Positions 11,201 to 24,643 of a DNA stretch of 64,000 bases are shown here, one piece after another. Each line of letters starts with the position of its first letter. Position 1 is the stretch's first letter. A program made the translations under genes and the position numbers. The stretch spans positions 14,149,357 through 14,213,356 of the forward strand of contig NC_049991.1 in assembly GCF_000003815.2 (NCBI RefSeq). Direction: 5' to 3'. The DNA comes from Branchiostoma floridae (taxonomy: Eukaryota > Chordata > Leptocardii > Amphioxiformes > Branchiostomatidae). The notes beneath the pieces are model-generated. The model was not told the DNA's origin. It was given only the letters and a program-made list of their open reading frames with translations, and made no database searches.

Positions 11201-14200
11201 ATGGTTGATGATGTAAAACTAAAAGAAACAGTATACCCAAAACCCACATCATTTAATAAAAGTACTAGTATCATGTAAATTCAAATAGCTGGGCAATTAA
11301 AGTATGTTGCCAACAGCATTTACAATATATAGAATGCATACTTCATACTAGAGCTGTCTCCAGGGCCCGTCCATCCGTCCCAGGACGAAGATTTGCTTGT
11401 TGGGAAGGAGAAAGGTTTCTGCCAAAAAAATTTTGAGACATGAAATTGATAAAAATGTTAGCTTAAAAGTTAAAATGATGGATTTATCTATGAAAATTAA
11501 CAACGAGGGCTCCCAAAGAATGAGTGGGACAAAAGAAATTTAAAGCTGAAGACAGCCCTTTTTTGTAAGGAACCTTTGAAAAGTGTTCCTGTCCCTTCAA
11601 GTAAAAGTATTCTGCCAAAGCAAATTAAGCATCAAAGAGCACTGCGGTGAAATATTACACCTGTCAGCCTCCTTTCAATTTGCTGCCAAGTTGTGCTTGC
11701 CAGCCTGGGCAAATTGATTCTGCCCTGCATAGCCCGACAAAATCAATGCTAAGCTCATTTATTATTGAAGAGAGGATCAGACCTCCTACTGTGAGTTGTA
11801 GGGAAGGTAAACAATTTCAGATTTTACCCTAGAGCAGAATATACTTGTAGATGAAATGGAATAACTGTTATATTGCTGGCATGCATATTAATTGGTTCGG
11901 CAATTTCCTGATGCTACTTTGTGTGTGGTTGGTGCTTAAATAATTCGCAACGTTTCAAGGTATCATTAGACAAAATGCAAGTCAATGAACAGTATTATGT
12001 GATGTATTGATTTTGAGTACTAATTTGTACATCTACTGATCTACATTAGAAAGGGTCATTTGTCTGTCTAAACTATATTGTCCATGGCAGTAAAAATTTT
12101 ACTGTTAGTGTTGCAATGTTCACTATACTAGGAAACATTGACAATGTGTGTTTGAATGGCCAGAATAGTCAGGAATATTTTTTATATTTGTATTTCAGGC
12201 AATTGAGAGAAATGCCTTTCTTGAAAGTGAACTTGAAGAGAAGGATCAGCTAATGGAGACAATACAAAGGCTAAAGGATGAAGCCAGAGGTTTGCATATT
12301 TATTCTTAGGATTACTTACCAGCTGTGGTATTTCTTGTTTGGTCACAACAGCTTACTTGAATATTTTACTGATTAGAACTTGCACATTCCTATATGAGGC
12401 CCTTACAAAATATTTTAAAGGAGTTACCAACCCTTTGATGTTTTCCCTGATATTCTTCCTCAGACAGAAGAATTTGATTTCAACAGAATTTGATTTCAAC
12501 TCTTGTGAGACTACTGTAAATACAGAAACTTTCGCGGTGGTTTAATGTTCATTTCCATGGCAGTAAGAGACTACAGTGCATGGTGCTACCGCGAACTTAA
12601 AACCACAGCAAAAAGTTCTTTTTCCCGCTCCCATGAAATTAAATCCCCGCGAACTTAAATACATTTACCGTAACCAAGATTCCAAGGGTTAAGAAATTGT
12701 TACAGTTAACAGTGATGAAAGTTTATTTTTAGATAAGGTCCAGCTGTTGACAAGGCAAAGGGCAGAAATTCTGTGACCCACGAAAGTTTGTTCATATCAA
12801 TTAGACCAGACTTGCTTTATTTGTCCCATAGCTAAAGACTATGTTGTTGCGACAGTTGTGTAAGAAATGTACATTAGAATTGAGCAAGAGTGAAAAGATT
12901 GCTAACTGGTGATCTGTTTTTCTTTTCCAGACTTGAGGCTGGAGCTTAATGTACGGCCGACCCCACTGTCGACCAGTAAAGAACAAGCTGGTGAAGATAA
13001 GGATGAGGAGAAACCAGACAACGATAAAGTAGAAAGGAGAAGCAGACCAACTCCTATCAGCATGCCTGATAACAGAGCAGTATTGGAGAAGGGCATCAGT
13101 ACAACACCTCCTGTTGGCACGCCACCTCCACTTAGGGATAGAGGTAATGTTACCCTGACAGTACAATGGTATTGTATTTTGGCCAGCTTGTGCAATATTT
13201 GACGAAGATGAAAGTAAATGTGTGCCAAAACACATGTAAGAAGCTATAGGAAAAGTGAAGGCATAAATTATAGAAAATAAAATAAAAAATTGACAGTACC
13301 GGTTAAGAAAGAGAATTACAAAATGTACTTCCTAGTTTTGCCAAGCCTAATGAAGCTGTGTTTTAGTGTCTTTGGACCCAAAAAAAGAAAAAATTGAACC
13401 AAAAATCATTGACTTAGATTTCTCTGATGTTTAATAGGAATAAACAAAATTGCACTGAATACATAAGATGGACATACAAATGCAAGAAATTTTGTTGGAT
13501 TTCCTACTTTCAGGACATTACATGATGTGTTTTTGTAATATTCTTTTCCCTACAGGAAGCTTTTCCCAGATGAATGGTGCTGCTTCAGGTAGCACACCGC
13601 TCACGCCGTCCGCTCGTATTTCAGCTCTCAACATTGTAGGAGACCTGCTCAGGAAAGTAGGGGTAAGTTGATGTTGATGTGCAAAGGTAATCTCCAAGCA
13701 GATTTACCAGTGGCATAAGATAGTATCAAAGCTGGCTAAGGAGTACAGTTGGCCAAAGGGAGTCATCAGCTCTGGTAGCCAAACACACTCCTAGGCTTCA
13801 CTCTTCTGGCAGATTTTGATACTATCTTATACTACCGTAAGATCTGCTTGGAAATTAGTGCAATGGAACCATCTATTCTTCTTTCAAGCCACAACCTTTA
13901 TTGCTTTAGGTTTGTTTTGGTCTCTCTCTAACTAAGACAGCAGGAATTTATTTAATTCGTTTACTCAGCAACAACATATGTTAATTTTTCTTTCTTCAAC
14001 TTTAAGACAGCTGGATTTTGAGTTCCTTCAAAGATTTCTGAAAATTACTTAAAACTGATTTTTGTTTCTTTCAGGCATTGGAATCCAAGCTGGCCTCATG
14101 TAGAAATTTTGTGAAAGATCAACCAGGAAGTAGGAGTAGTGGTAGCAAGGGGCCAAATTCACCCAGGTAAGTGTGCCCTGTAGCAGGGCTGCTTCTCGCA

Positions 14201-17200
14201 ACGTGTACTAACCCTGGCACTTTTCTAGCATTCACAAGCCTGGATCACATGGGTGAAGGGTGCAGGGATTTGTTGCTCAACTTGAGGTCCTTTTTGGTGA
14301 TGGTGTTCTGCATAAATGAACATTGCTTGTTAAAAGCTGTTATGCATTGAGTTACTGTTGGGGCCTTGTGACAACCCTTCCCTAAATGCTATGAACCCCC
14401 TTTAGACTCAGTGGTGAAACACCCTTCTAAAATTTACTGCCAAACTACCGGAGAGCTGGTGTCACAAGGTCACTTTGATTTTAAAGCAACTCCTTTTTTA
14501 TAGCTCAAAATGTATAATGAAATTCCAAATCCAAAGATTCCAGACACCAGGCTTGTAATTTTTTTGTTTACAACATAGCCCAGAAAGTCCAGCCACGCCA
14601 CGAACAGCAAGGCAGTGGTCAGGACCAACCACCACCACACCAGTAACAGGCCAGCCAAGACCACAAAACTTGGTACTTAACAATCAGTCAGTGGCATCTC
14701 CAAATGAGTCCCCTGTAACAAAGACCCCCTCGCCAAATCCATGGTCGTCCCCAAGCCAGTATATTCCTCCACTCGAACATGTGATCCAGATTTTTGAGTG
14801 GTAGTTTCTTGTGCCAAGTCATCCCATCTACCTCAGCGTGTATGCTTGCATGCTCACGTGCCAAATCACAGTTTGCACTCAGGCAAGTTTCATATCATCA
14901 TAGTCCCAGGTTGTGGTGGATGGTGTCTGGCTATGCTGTCTCATAGTCATAGTTTTGTGGTGATGCTGCTTTCCAAAGACCTTACCCCTACTTTCCTAAT
15001 ACCTGTGCCATACAATGCACCCCTGTTGAAAAGTGGTACAGTCAAAAGTCTCAGGTAGCAATGTTTGAGACTGGACCAGTACACTTGTGAAGGGGGTGGA
15101 GCAGGATTCAGTGCACGTGGCAGGAGGCATGGTGTTGGCGGTGGCTGGTAGTGGTGGCATGTGAGGTGGCTGCAGCTTTTCTGGCTATGTAAGCCGACAA
15201 TTCATATAGCAGACTGGGCTGGTTTTAGACATACCTGTAGCAGCAAGTCAAGTAGTAGGCTCACCTTTCTATACAGCCAATCCACAACTTGTTTAGAAAG
15301 TACAAAATTTCATGTTCTCCTTGTGTTGTCCTCAGTTTAGTTCATATCATATGATGTAAATGTTTATGGAGCATCTGAACTATAGAAATTGCAGTAGTTT
15401 CTTGATATATGCAAACTAACTTTGATCATGCTCCACCATTCATGCAATGATAAGGCTCAAGTTCATGGCAAAACGGCAACTTTGTTGTTGTTTGCTGTAA
15501 GACAAAAATTGCTACACAAATAATTACGTAATACTAATAGATCTACAGTAGTTGAAAAAGGATTGGCTGGAGTGAGACTGTATAAAAAGGTGAGGCTTCT
15601 GCCTAGCCACAGCTTTGTTTGAGTAGTTCTGACTCTGAGGTTTGTCTGAACTGACACTAGAAGGTGCTAACATGCTGGGTCAAGGTGATACTTCTCAAAT
15701 TTCATCATGCTCTCATTGCATGAACTTGAAGTTGCTAGCTATGTTTTTGAATTTTTAACTTACAGTATATGACTGTGTTTTTCAATATTCCGAGAACATA
15801 TCATCCATTTTCTTGATCATTGCCCACAAATATAAATTCGTTTTTGTAATTGACAGATTCTGGACACTTACAAATTTCATCAAGCCAAACCCTTCCTTGA
15901 ATTGAGTTTTGTTTACTAGTATGTTCTTTACTTTCCAGGAGAAGGAACATAATGTTTTTATAGAGCCCAGCAGACACTACAGGTGATTGCTAGCCTGTTT
16001 TCTGCTCATTTATAGTAGCCTGAATGTCAGCCTTAGTGCAGTGCACTGCTCTAGTGTCAGTTCAGACCTTATGTATTTGGTGGTGGTGGTGGGATTTTGT
16101 TATTTGTGCACTAGAGAATGTGTGCTAGTGATGCTATTGGCCATGTATGCTATGTAGTTGTGCTTGTGAAATCATTTTGTTTCCCATACATCCACCACTT
16201 CATACTGCTTATAGTCAGTGCGGTATCTGTTTTTCTTCCTTCTTCATTGTCAGAGTTTTCCACAGTCATTCAAAAGTAGGGAAGGGGAGGATCACAATTT
16301 TCACAACCAATGTATCACTTTGAAATGTAGTCCCTTTTGATTTGTGTAGCTATATATACAGTCTTTGAAAAATGTTCTTGAATGTTTGGTTGATCTTTCT
16401 ACTACTAGTAGGCATCACACAGCAAAAGAGCACCATCATGCTCTCATAAATGCTAGATATCCACTGTACCATAGTGCACATTTTGCTCCACTCCATCCCC
16501 ACCTCCACGCTTTTGTTGAACGACTGTGGGAATCCCTGAGCCGGGTGTTGTCTGGCCCCCACAGTCAGCCGGCTGGCCCCTCCCGGCCATCAGACAACAT
16601 CCTCCTGCCTCTGTGTTCTGTCCTTTCCTGCTGTGAGACCTCTCTTGTTCAGGCCATAAACACCATCAAACATGACTCTCCTGACAGAAAGGTCCAGTCT
16701 CCACCTCCATTACCTTCTGATGCATGGCACCTTCAATTACTAGATGCACTGGAATGATGTTATTCAGACGATAAATAACATCATTTGTCTTTCTTAATTT
16801 TGCCAATTTGCTAGTAGCTGAAAGTAGAACAGATGTGTTATTATAAATGCGTCAGTCAAATTGTTATCAATGTTAGCTGTGAAACAGGCTGATTATTTGC
16901 TGTTCAAATTACGAATTAATTAATAAAAAGAAATTTTTCGTCTTCCCCAAATAGGTAAGATTTTTTTTAAACACACTTGTGTACAATGTAATATCTGAAC
17001 AAATTGTACCTTTCTTACCTCATTGTCATCAAAGTACAAGACTGCGTTCAAGTATTTTTCACTTTTCAAGATGGCATATAAATTTATCTTGATACGAATA
17101 AAAGGGTTAGGAATCTGAGTGGTGCATTTCCATTTTTATGATGTCTGTGCATGCTTTAGCTCTGGACATTTTTCTGAACTTGTCAGTTGCTTCCTTCCTT

Positions 17201-20200
17201 CCTTTCACTCCATCAACCCACCAAACCCTGTATGAATCATAACTATTCACTTGAGATGGAAAGAACTTACTAGAACATAACCATATACTATAACAAGAGT
17301 TCCTCTGTTAATCATAACTCGTCTAAAATATAATCTAGTACGTTGTGATAAGGTTACTAAACCCTTCACAAATTTTCAGGTTATGGCTGAAGCTAAAACT
17401 GTAACCCCTAACGTATAGTCCAATAGTTTCTCTAGAACATCAAAGTTTAGCTGTATGTGTGGGTAGGTATAGATAGAACTTAAAACATTCTAAGAGACTC
17501 AGTAATGTAGATTGGTTACATAGCAGGAAAGGATAGAGACCTTAGTGCAGGGGGAATGAAGTGAGGTGAGCTGTAAGGTCATAACATGTAAGTACTCTGA
17601 AAAAGTTGCATCCCATTGTATGCAGTTGTGTCCCTCATCGTTGGCTGCTTTACATGTGCTTTCCATGTACAGTGCCATTTGACTGTTCATTCTTACCCTT
17701 TCTGTTCCGTTCCAACAAGTTTAGTTGCTACAGACTTGTTAAAAAATGTTACATGATTATTGCTTGCATGAAGCCATCATACTGTGCAGCATGTTAACGC
17801 AAGGCTGCAAAAGTTGATAAAGCTGCAAGTTGTGTGTTGTACAGTTAATGTTCTCCCTGCAAAATGTCAAAAGAGTAAAATTTCCCAAGCTTTTAAAAGC
17901 ATGTACATGTGCAAATTACTGGTAGTACATTTCAGGCCATAATTGGAGATTTTGACTAACAGTGAGTATATATATCAGTACAAAATCTTAACATAGTAAG
18001 CAATTACAATATCTCACATTTCTTTTCATCCTCACAATACAAGACCCATGTTCACAATCATACCATCTCCTTCTTGCTCATTCTAAAGGCGGCTGAGAGT
18101 GACTGATCTTTGACCACTCTGGGACTAACACAATCATGGTAAAGTCTACTTGACTTGGTTGCTTTGCACAACCAGTTCACTAAAGCCTACTAACATACCC
18201 CATGCAATATTTCCCATTTCATAACTAACACTACACCTGGTAGATGTGTGTAGTTCTGTCTGTTAAATTCCCTCTACCCTATTGTAACTAAAGTTAACTT
18301 CTCATTTACTAACTGCTCACTGCAATCTGTTCACTGTTTCCTATAAGAGCTGTGCTGGCACTTAAACCTTTTGTCTGCTTGGCTGTAGCTATAATACAAC
18401 TAACTCTTATACATGTCTGTCTACACTGGTAACTCAGTTAACATAATCTTCTCATTGCACATCAGACTCAATCCAAATCAGTAGTGGTAAAGGAGATGGA
18501 ATACTAGTATTCTTTGTAATAGCATAAATGTACTGATGTAAAAGAGTGCTACAGAGTGTTAACTTTGTATCTACCAGAACCAAGTACATACTGTACATGT
18601 ACATGAACTCTTGTAGTCTACATGTACCCGTAATTCATGAAAACTAGTGAAGAAAGCTCATACTAGTCATAGCCATTAACTAGATACAGAATATCCTCCT
18701 TATTGCAGTTTTTCAGCCATACTTTTCATGAAGCCCACAGTTAAAATTCATTACTTTTACAGTTTAGATCTATGACTCCTAATCTTCTGCCACTCTGGTC
18801 TATACAAGACCTCTTAATCTTGTTCTGATCATACAACATTCACCCATCATACATTAATACAAAGTCAAAACAAATAGTTTTCATAGGGTCTGAGTTAACC
18901 CGTTTCCCTCCCCTTGTGTGTGAGTACATGTAACGTCTTATACCCTTATGTGATTAACCCTCAGTTATAGCAGTGCTACTCATGACCCCTCTCTCCCCCC
19001 ACAAGCGTACATGCATGGAAATCCTCCAGGCATTCGGCTCTGCATGTCAGGCTGGCACTCGCAGGTACATTTTTACGTGTTTGCCATCGGGTGGTCCTCA
19101 CGTGAAATATGTGTCAACAGGACCACATCGGGGCTATTCCATCGTCACCACTTATTTGTAACCATCTTTCTTTTTGGTTAGTCAGTGAAGCTAAAGCACA
19201 GAGAGGGTTTAAGGGCTCATAAAGTTTATAAACATTAATTTTGTCAGGATCCCTTTGTTGACTGATTTTTTCATCCTCTACTTTCTTCCTTTTTGGTGTC
19301 CTTTTCCATAATCTGAGTCAGAAATTCACTGTGAAATGTGTCCCTCTAAACTAAATTAAAAAGTGGAATAGCCCTTACTCAAAAGTTCCAAATACATGTA
19401 TGTGTGTTTATTTTTCCTCATATCTTTATGTTAATTAATGCAGTCATTGTCTTGTTCTGAATGCATGGTTTTCTAATCTGTTATATGTTATATATGCAGA
19501 AACAAGCTTTAAAAATACAGTTCACATAAAAATCACCACTACTCAACATGTACATATTAACAGGGGGCAAAGTAAATCCGGAGAAACATTATCTATTACT
19601 GATGACATTACATCATAATTATGCAGGTAGTCTACATAAAAAAATAAAGTTTTGCAGATTGAGAGTATCTTTCGAGATTTGCAATGTTGTCTGTTAAATG
19701 TACTTTGTCATATGTTCACCAAATTAAACATGTTTTCCATGTGTATGAAAAAGCTTGGCAGCTTTCGTGCATAGTACAAGTTGACCCACATTGTATGGTC
19801 TAAGAATTTTTTCGAGCGTGATGTATGGCAATTGTTGTTGTTTGTCTCTTTATTTCCTTTCCTGTATGCCAGTCATTGGTTTATGTTTTTTGCACCCATT
19901 TTTGTTATAATGCATGTCAACACTTTTAGTTCCTACATTTGTTTGTTATAATTTGAACAAAGGTTACGAGTAAAAATTTGTGTCTATGCATGACTTACAA
20001 TTACATGGAAGGAAATAGCATGTTTTTGTTGTATCAGTGCGTTAGCAAGTATCATGTATTCTACTTAACTGTAAAAAGACAATTTTTATTTTTCTTCTTA
20101 TTGCGCTATTCAGATTCCTAACCTCATGAGTCTTCGAACAGAAAAAAATAACAATTGGTTCTCTTTACCAGCACGCGTTTCTACTTTGCCATTATTCATG

Positions 20201-20536
20201 TTAAAAAAATGAATCATATGACAAAAAAGTATGCCTAGATTTATGAATCTCAGAACAGGCAGTAGATTATCTTTTTCATTTGGCAAATTGGAAATGACCT
20301 GTTGCCACTTTTTAAAAGATTTTTATCCTAAAAGGTAGATTGGAATATTGATTTGTATGTGCTGCCAAAATGACGTTTGTCAGCCAGTAAAGCTTGACAG
20401 TGGACAGCCAGCAATATGGGAGAATAAAAGAACTCTACATTTACTTTTAATGTGTTTTCCTTCCAGGGCCAAGCGACTGAACAGAGGGTCGGTGTCCTCC
20501 CCCAATCCACAGGGCCTGGTGAAGATCACAGTGTGA
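5273..20536 (+). CDS. NDE1: NDE1/NDEL1 orthologue (nuclear distribution protein nudE)
   Basis: The exons are 5273-5358, 9323-9476, 10973-11167, 12199-12289, 12931-13143, 13556-13662 and 14075-14166, then a terminal exon: 14579-14804 (stop TAG), or 20467-20536 (stop TGA), or both spliced together. All joins keep phase. The protein opens [21 protein letters not shown] long coiled coil (about residues 10-190) includes [11 protein letters not shown] and, at 125-132, LERAKRAT, the LIS1-binding region of the family. A conserved C-terminal segment reads [20 protein letters not shown], near 263-282. NudE proteins tether LIS1 to cytoplasmic dynein and act in spindle orientation and nuclear migration. 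A single gene here fits an ancestor predating the vertebrate NDE1/NDEL1 split. Lengths are 387 residues (stop in exon 8), 335 (exon 7 to the last exon) or 409 (all exons). Identity is secure; the 3' structure is not. Confidence 0.95.
5359..9322 (+). other. NDE1 intron 1 (4 kb), mostly repeat-derived
   Basis: There is no convincing coding exon. The intron holds an inverted pair of retroelement fragments (6884-7135, listed separately) and a short direct repeat of TTTTGTATGAGGTATA near 8863-8905. The rest is AT-rich with no assignable feature. Confidence 0.6.
6884..7135. repeat. Inverted pair of retroelement fragments with hammerhead-like core
   Basis: Two arms of about 65 bp (6884-6952 and 7068-7135) are inverted copies of each other around a 115-bp spacer. 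Both contain the complement pair of CTTCTTTTAATTCTTCCGTA. The right arm is preceded by CTGATGA (7059-7065) and a 6-bp stem (GGTGAC 67-72 / GTCGCC 78-83, one wobble pair) closing a 5-nt loop. This resembles the hammerhead ribozyme core found in Penelope-like element terminal repeats. Confidence 0.55.
12512..12672. mobile_element. MITE, GTAAAT-ended family, copy 1
   Basis: The ends are TACTGTAAAT and ATTTACCGTA, with repeated TTCGCGG/CCGCGAA blocks inside. It is the reverse-oriented relative of the element at 34690-34884; both share a block like CAGTGCATGGTGC. It sits in an NDE1 intron, with a TA-type target site likely. Confidence 0.75.
13688..13857. mobile_element. MITE, TAATCTCCAAG family, copy 1
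   Basis: The ends TAATCTCCAAGCAGA and TCTGCTTGGAAATTA are inverted repeats, and an inner block (CATAAGATAGTATCAAA / TTTTGATACTATCTTAT) is also mirrored. The element is 170 bp, non-coding, just downstream of NDE1 exon 6. Confidence 0.85.
14579..14804 (+). CDS. NDE1: NDE1 exon 8, alternative C-terminus
   Basis: This exon follows a TAG acceptor and enters in the same phase as the far exon at 20467 (AG/C versus AG/G). It is Ser/Thr/Pro/Gln-rich and ends EHVIQIFEW before TAG at 14802. A donor-like GTAGTT at 14801 overlaps the stop; using it would join in frame to 20467. It is therefore either a terminal exon or an internal one. Confidence 0.7.
14805..20466 (+). other. NDE1 3' intron or inter-exon region (5.6 kb)
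   Basis: The sequence is AT-rich and non-coding apart from the GC-richer candidate exon at 16565. A 59-bp splice-bounded island at 19006-19064 does not keep phase with the last exon. Short ACATGTAC palindromes recur (for example near 18593). No other gene signal is seen. Confidence 0.5.
16565..16759 (+). CDS. Possible alternative terminal exon of NDE1
   Basis: A GC-richer island follows CCCCCACAG and enters in the phase left by NDE1 exon 7 (AG/T). It stays open for about 64 residues, starting [12 protein letters not shown], before a stop. The composition contrasts with the AT-rich intron around it. I do not recognise the peptide, so this is a splice-compatible candidate only. Confidence 0.25.
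20467..20536 (+). CDS. NDE1: NDE1 last coding exon (distal)
   Basis: The exon is preceded by TTTTCCTTCCAG and is in phase with exon 7. It encodes [20 protein letters not shown] plus two residues, then TGA. The basic, Ser/Pro-rich short tail and the excellent acceptor support a real terminal exon. A possible poly(A) signal AATAAA lies at 23811-23816, which would imply a long 3' UTR. Confidence 0.75.
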
Positions 20537-23500
20537 ATCAAGACACAGTTACTGACCCCAAGAGTTTCTACCAAATAGCTTTCTAGCTGTATTCTTACTT
20601 AATTGAGCACGCATTGCTTTCATGACTTTATAACACGTGATTCCACAAAATATATCCTCCAGCAGAATACATTCAGTTGTCATCTGTGCCTATTACCACT
20701 CATGGCCAAGCAGACAAAAGTTTTTTTTTGTTTTTTTTCAAAACGCCTACCCCAGCTTTTCAATAGGGAGGCAGATGTTCCTATACCTAATGTCTATCAG
20801 TTGCCAGGAGAAAAGTTGCTATTGAAATAACTGAGCTCCCATCACAATGGTAAAAGATATTGCCTAATATAGGTGGTGTAAAATCTCCAATGCCCTTTTC
20901 AATGTGCCATTCAACAGGGAGGTTTAGGGTTCTCCAGTTTATGGGGGTCAACTACAACTATATGAACCTACAGTTTGGTGAGGATGTGTGCAGCATTACT
21001 CCGTATCACTTGCCTCGTTGGGATGAATTAAAAACATCCAGCATTTAGATAATTAAACCAACATGCTAACAGCTGTTTTTAAAGGTCTTCACTTTTCCTT
21101 CTGATCTATTACGAAAAAATTAACATGGAATACATGGTTGTGTTCATCACCAAGCATATATAGGTAGCATACTGTTCTTGCCAGGAAAATTGACATTTAT
21201 GACCAGTTCAACTCAAAACACCATNNNNNNNNNNNNNNNNNNNNNNNNNNNNNNNNNNNNNNNNNNNNNNNNNNNNNNNNNNNNNNNNNNNNNNNNNNNN
21301 NNNNNNNNNNNNNNNNNNNNNNNNNNNNNNNNNNNNNNNNNNNNNNNNNTATCTGCATGTTTGGGGAGGTTTCGTAGCTGGACAGGAAATAAAATGGTAC
21401 AAATGGGCCAAGTGACGAAATTTGCCCCTATTTTATTTTATTTAATACAACATTTTCAGAAGAAAGCAAAATGTAATGAAAAGCTGGTATAGGTTTTAAG
21501 TATTTATTTTGTTAATTATAAAATTATCCTGTTAAAATGTAACAAAACGAAATATCATGGAACTGTATATGGTCTCCATATGCAGCTTTAAGCGTAAAGT
21601 ATGATATCTCATAGCTTATATTTATTTCTAATTTCTTGCTCAAGTTACTATACTTGTGTGCCGTTGTGAATGTTATTTGAGAGAAATTGGTGTATTTGGA
21701 ATGTATAGTTCTGTGTATAATAGATGTACATGTAACTGATGTTTATTTTCCCATTCAAAAAGGAAAGACATAATGCAATTCCACCATCTCCACTTTGCAA
21801 TATCATGGTATCAAAATGTTTGTTAGTAATAGTAGTCATTATTCATGTTCAAATATGTTCACCACATACATGTATCAGACAGATACAAAGTTGTCAAATC
21901 CATAGCACTTCTACATTTCCTTCTGGGTACATATATTTGTGTACAGTGAAAGTCACACCAACCATCATACGAGTGTTACTGTACATGTAATGCACCCTAT
22001 TTTGTAAATCCTCATGTTGTGGGAATGTGCAGGCATGTATAACAGATGTGATTAAGTCAACTGTTCTTTCTGTACAACTTGGCAGGATATTATGAAATTT
22101 CTTTTAATTCAGGGCTAATGCTCAGAAGACTTTTTTTTTATGTACCGTTGATTAAGAAGTTGATTGTGCTGGTGCTATGGCAATGTGTAAGACCGTTACA
22201 TGATATATATATATATATATGCCTTCACATGTACTATTTGCGATATACTTTGTGTATTACAAATCAACCAACACATATACATGTACATGTGTAGGGCATT
22301 TTATAATTTGTCACAACTGACAACATCCATGATTTGGTTCACCAGCATGATTGGCATATTCCATTGTGAAGCAACGAAGAAACCATTGATGCTGGACCAG
22401 AATTGTTAACTTGAGACAGGGTGAACCTTTTCTTTTAATCATCGTGGTAGGAAGTTGATTCAGGAAACCAGACGAGTTCGGTTGGTTATTTTAGTTAGGT
22501 TTCCAGTGTGAAAACTCATCACCAGTTACAGCTGCAATGAGTATATCTACTGTGTACCTGTGTTCAAAATATTTGGCGTTATGCACATACTGGTTTAAAG
22601 ATTAGAAGACTGTATTGGGGATGTGGATAAGCATGGCAAAGGCGAATTGCATGCACCAATGAATTGTATGGTTAGGCTGTCATATTTTTATTCTACAGCT
22701 ATAAAACTGTCATTGGGTTATTGGTGCTTGGAGGGTGAAGAGATACATAGAAGGGAAAATGAATGTGTTGAAGCTGTGGTGTGTAATGAGAAAACTGCAT
22801 ATGTACGAGGGACAGGGTAGATTTCACTCATTTCAGTTAATAACTGGTGATACTTGAACATGTCCTCTTAATTAGACCTTGTGTGGATTGTCTGTAATGA
22901 TTCTTTTGAGTATAGACATCAAGCAAATTCTGTTTTATAATGAAAAACAAATGTCCATGTTACCACTTACCATGTCATGTGGTTTTCTACCTGTCCGTAT
23001 ATGAGATGTTTGTGAATAATACAGAGTATTTTGTCCTGAGTGATTGAATATTTTATACTGTACATAATTATCAGTAGGTATTGCTATGGACTAAAATATT
23101 TGTGCTGAACAATTATCTTACTAGTACTCCTAATTGTATACTTTTGACCAGTTTTAGGTAAGAAGTTCTGTTGTCTGAAAGTGCTAGCAAGTATCCAGCT
23201 AAGACTTGTTTAGCTACTATGAATTGACTTGTTTAGAGAGATGTTACAGGAAAAAGGGCCAAAGAATTGACATTAGATAAAGTTTGCATAAAATGTGTGG
23301 CTTCTGTATGTATGGAAATGCATGTTACTGTTGCCTTTCCCGAAATGCATTTTGTATCTCCTTTGTGCCTCTCCTACCAAGAACAGCAACTATTACCGTT
23401 GCAGGAAGAAAAGTCAATTACTGTGGGTGACCAAACTCCATAGAGGACTTGGTACTGATCACATGTGCACACAAACTGCACAAAAACCCAACAGATATGC

Positions 23501-24330
23501 CAATACTAGTCCCGTTCGCTAGTATAATTGTTTTGTTTCAGCAATTCAACACTGTAGGTATCACTTAACCTAGCATGTTGGACATCCAGAAAAGCTGTCC
23601 CCAACCCTATACACTGTAATCTAAAATACCAGTCGTCTTTTGTAGCATTTTAGCATGTTACAGGTTTGGAACTTGAAAAGTCCAGTATTGGTCAAAATGA
23701 TCTTTCTACCCAATCGTGGTCTTGTAAAGGAAAGAAGTTGTCAATGAGTACTGTTTATTCATGGCTGTACAAATGTGTGGATGTATTTGTAATTCCTTCA
23801 CGTTACTGTAAATAAAAATATTACAGCAACCTCTGCCTCTTAATTTCTTTGCTGTCACAAAAACAACTGGTTTTCTCGATAAAGTTAAACTTCCAACACG
23901 AAAATTGGGCTTACCCAAACTTTCGACTGTTCAACTCCAGTCTTTATCAAGGAATGGAAGCTCCACTGCTTCTGAGACGTCACGTTATGCAGATAGCACA
24001 CATGATTTTGTCAGTTTTAGATCATAATTCGCAGGAAGTTGATGGCACAATGTATGTCACAAGCAGTGGATCGACTATTCCTTAACAAAGACTGAAGTTG
24101 AACAGTAAAAAATTTGGGTCCAATAATTTTTGTGGTGGAACTTAAAGTTTGACTTTACCCTGAATGACTTCTACAAACACATCTGAACTTTCAAGTCAAC
24201 CACAGGCTTTGTGCAGTCTTGGTAATAGAATATCAAATACATGTTGGATTGTATTCTCTAATCCTGACCCTAGTAGATGAACAGGTGTCATACAAACAAA
24301 AACAATATCTTGTCATTTCATTCTGCAGTA
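20537..24330. other. Convergent intergenic region, NDE1 / HAUS8
   Basis: No coding exon is supported. The region contains the first assembly gap, an AT dinucleotide run near 22203-22219, and AATAAA at 23811-23816 that could end the NDE1 transcript. Much of it may be NDE1 3' UTR. Confidence 0.5.
21225..21349. other. Assembly gap (125 N)
   Basis: This is a run of N. Any reading frame across it is meaningless. Confidence 1.
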
Positions 24331-24336
24331 TTTATT
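24331..24336 (-). terminator. Poly(A) signal of HAUS8
   Basis: AATAAA on the minus strand, about 310 bases past the HAUS8 stop codon. Confidence 0.6.
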
Positions 24337-24643
24337 AGTTGGCATAGACACAAAATGTCCCTGTACACATCCAAATCATCGAAAAAGATTACATGTGCAC
24401 TGTCTCAGACATTCGGAAAATACAAAATGTAATTCAGGCAGATATATTCTCTTTGCTTTCTATTCAACACGGTATTTTATACCCATGTATTGTATCATGT
24501 CTGCCATTTTTATCATGTCTATCAACAGGGTTTTTTTTCACATATAGAAGTCAATGTGATACTTCAGAGTCTGCTCCACACTCATAATATGCATGTACAT
24601 TTAGTTTAATGCTTTAGTCCAAATACAAATATAGTCCTCCATG

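Noticed and set aside
12801-13235. Minus-strand frames opposite NDE1 exon 5
   Set aside because: The plus-strand exon has consensus borders and phase; the antisense frames have neither.
16365-16564. 5' half of the 130-codon frame around 16365-16757
   Set aside because: Before the acceptor at 16564 the sequence has intronic composition; only the part after it is splice-compatible with NDE1.
19006-19064. GC-richer 59-bp island with acceptor and donor in the NDE1 3' region
   Set aside because: It enters in phase but leaves in phase 1, which does not fit the last exon at 20467, and the peptide shows no family similarity.
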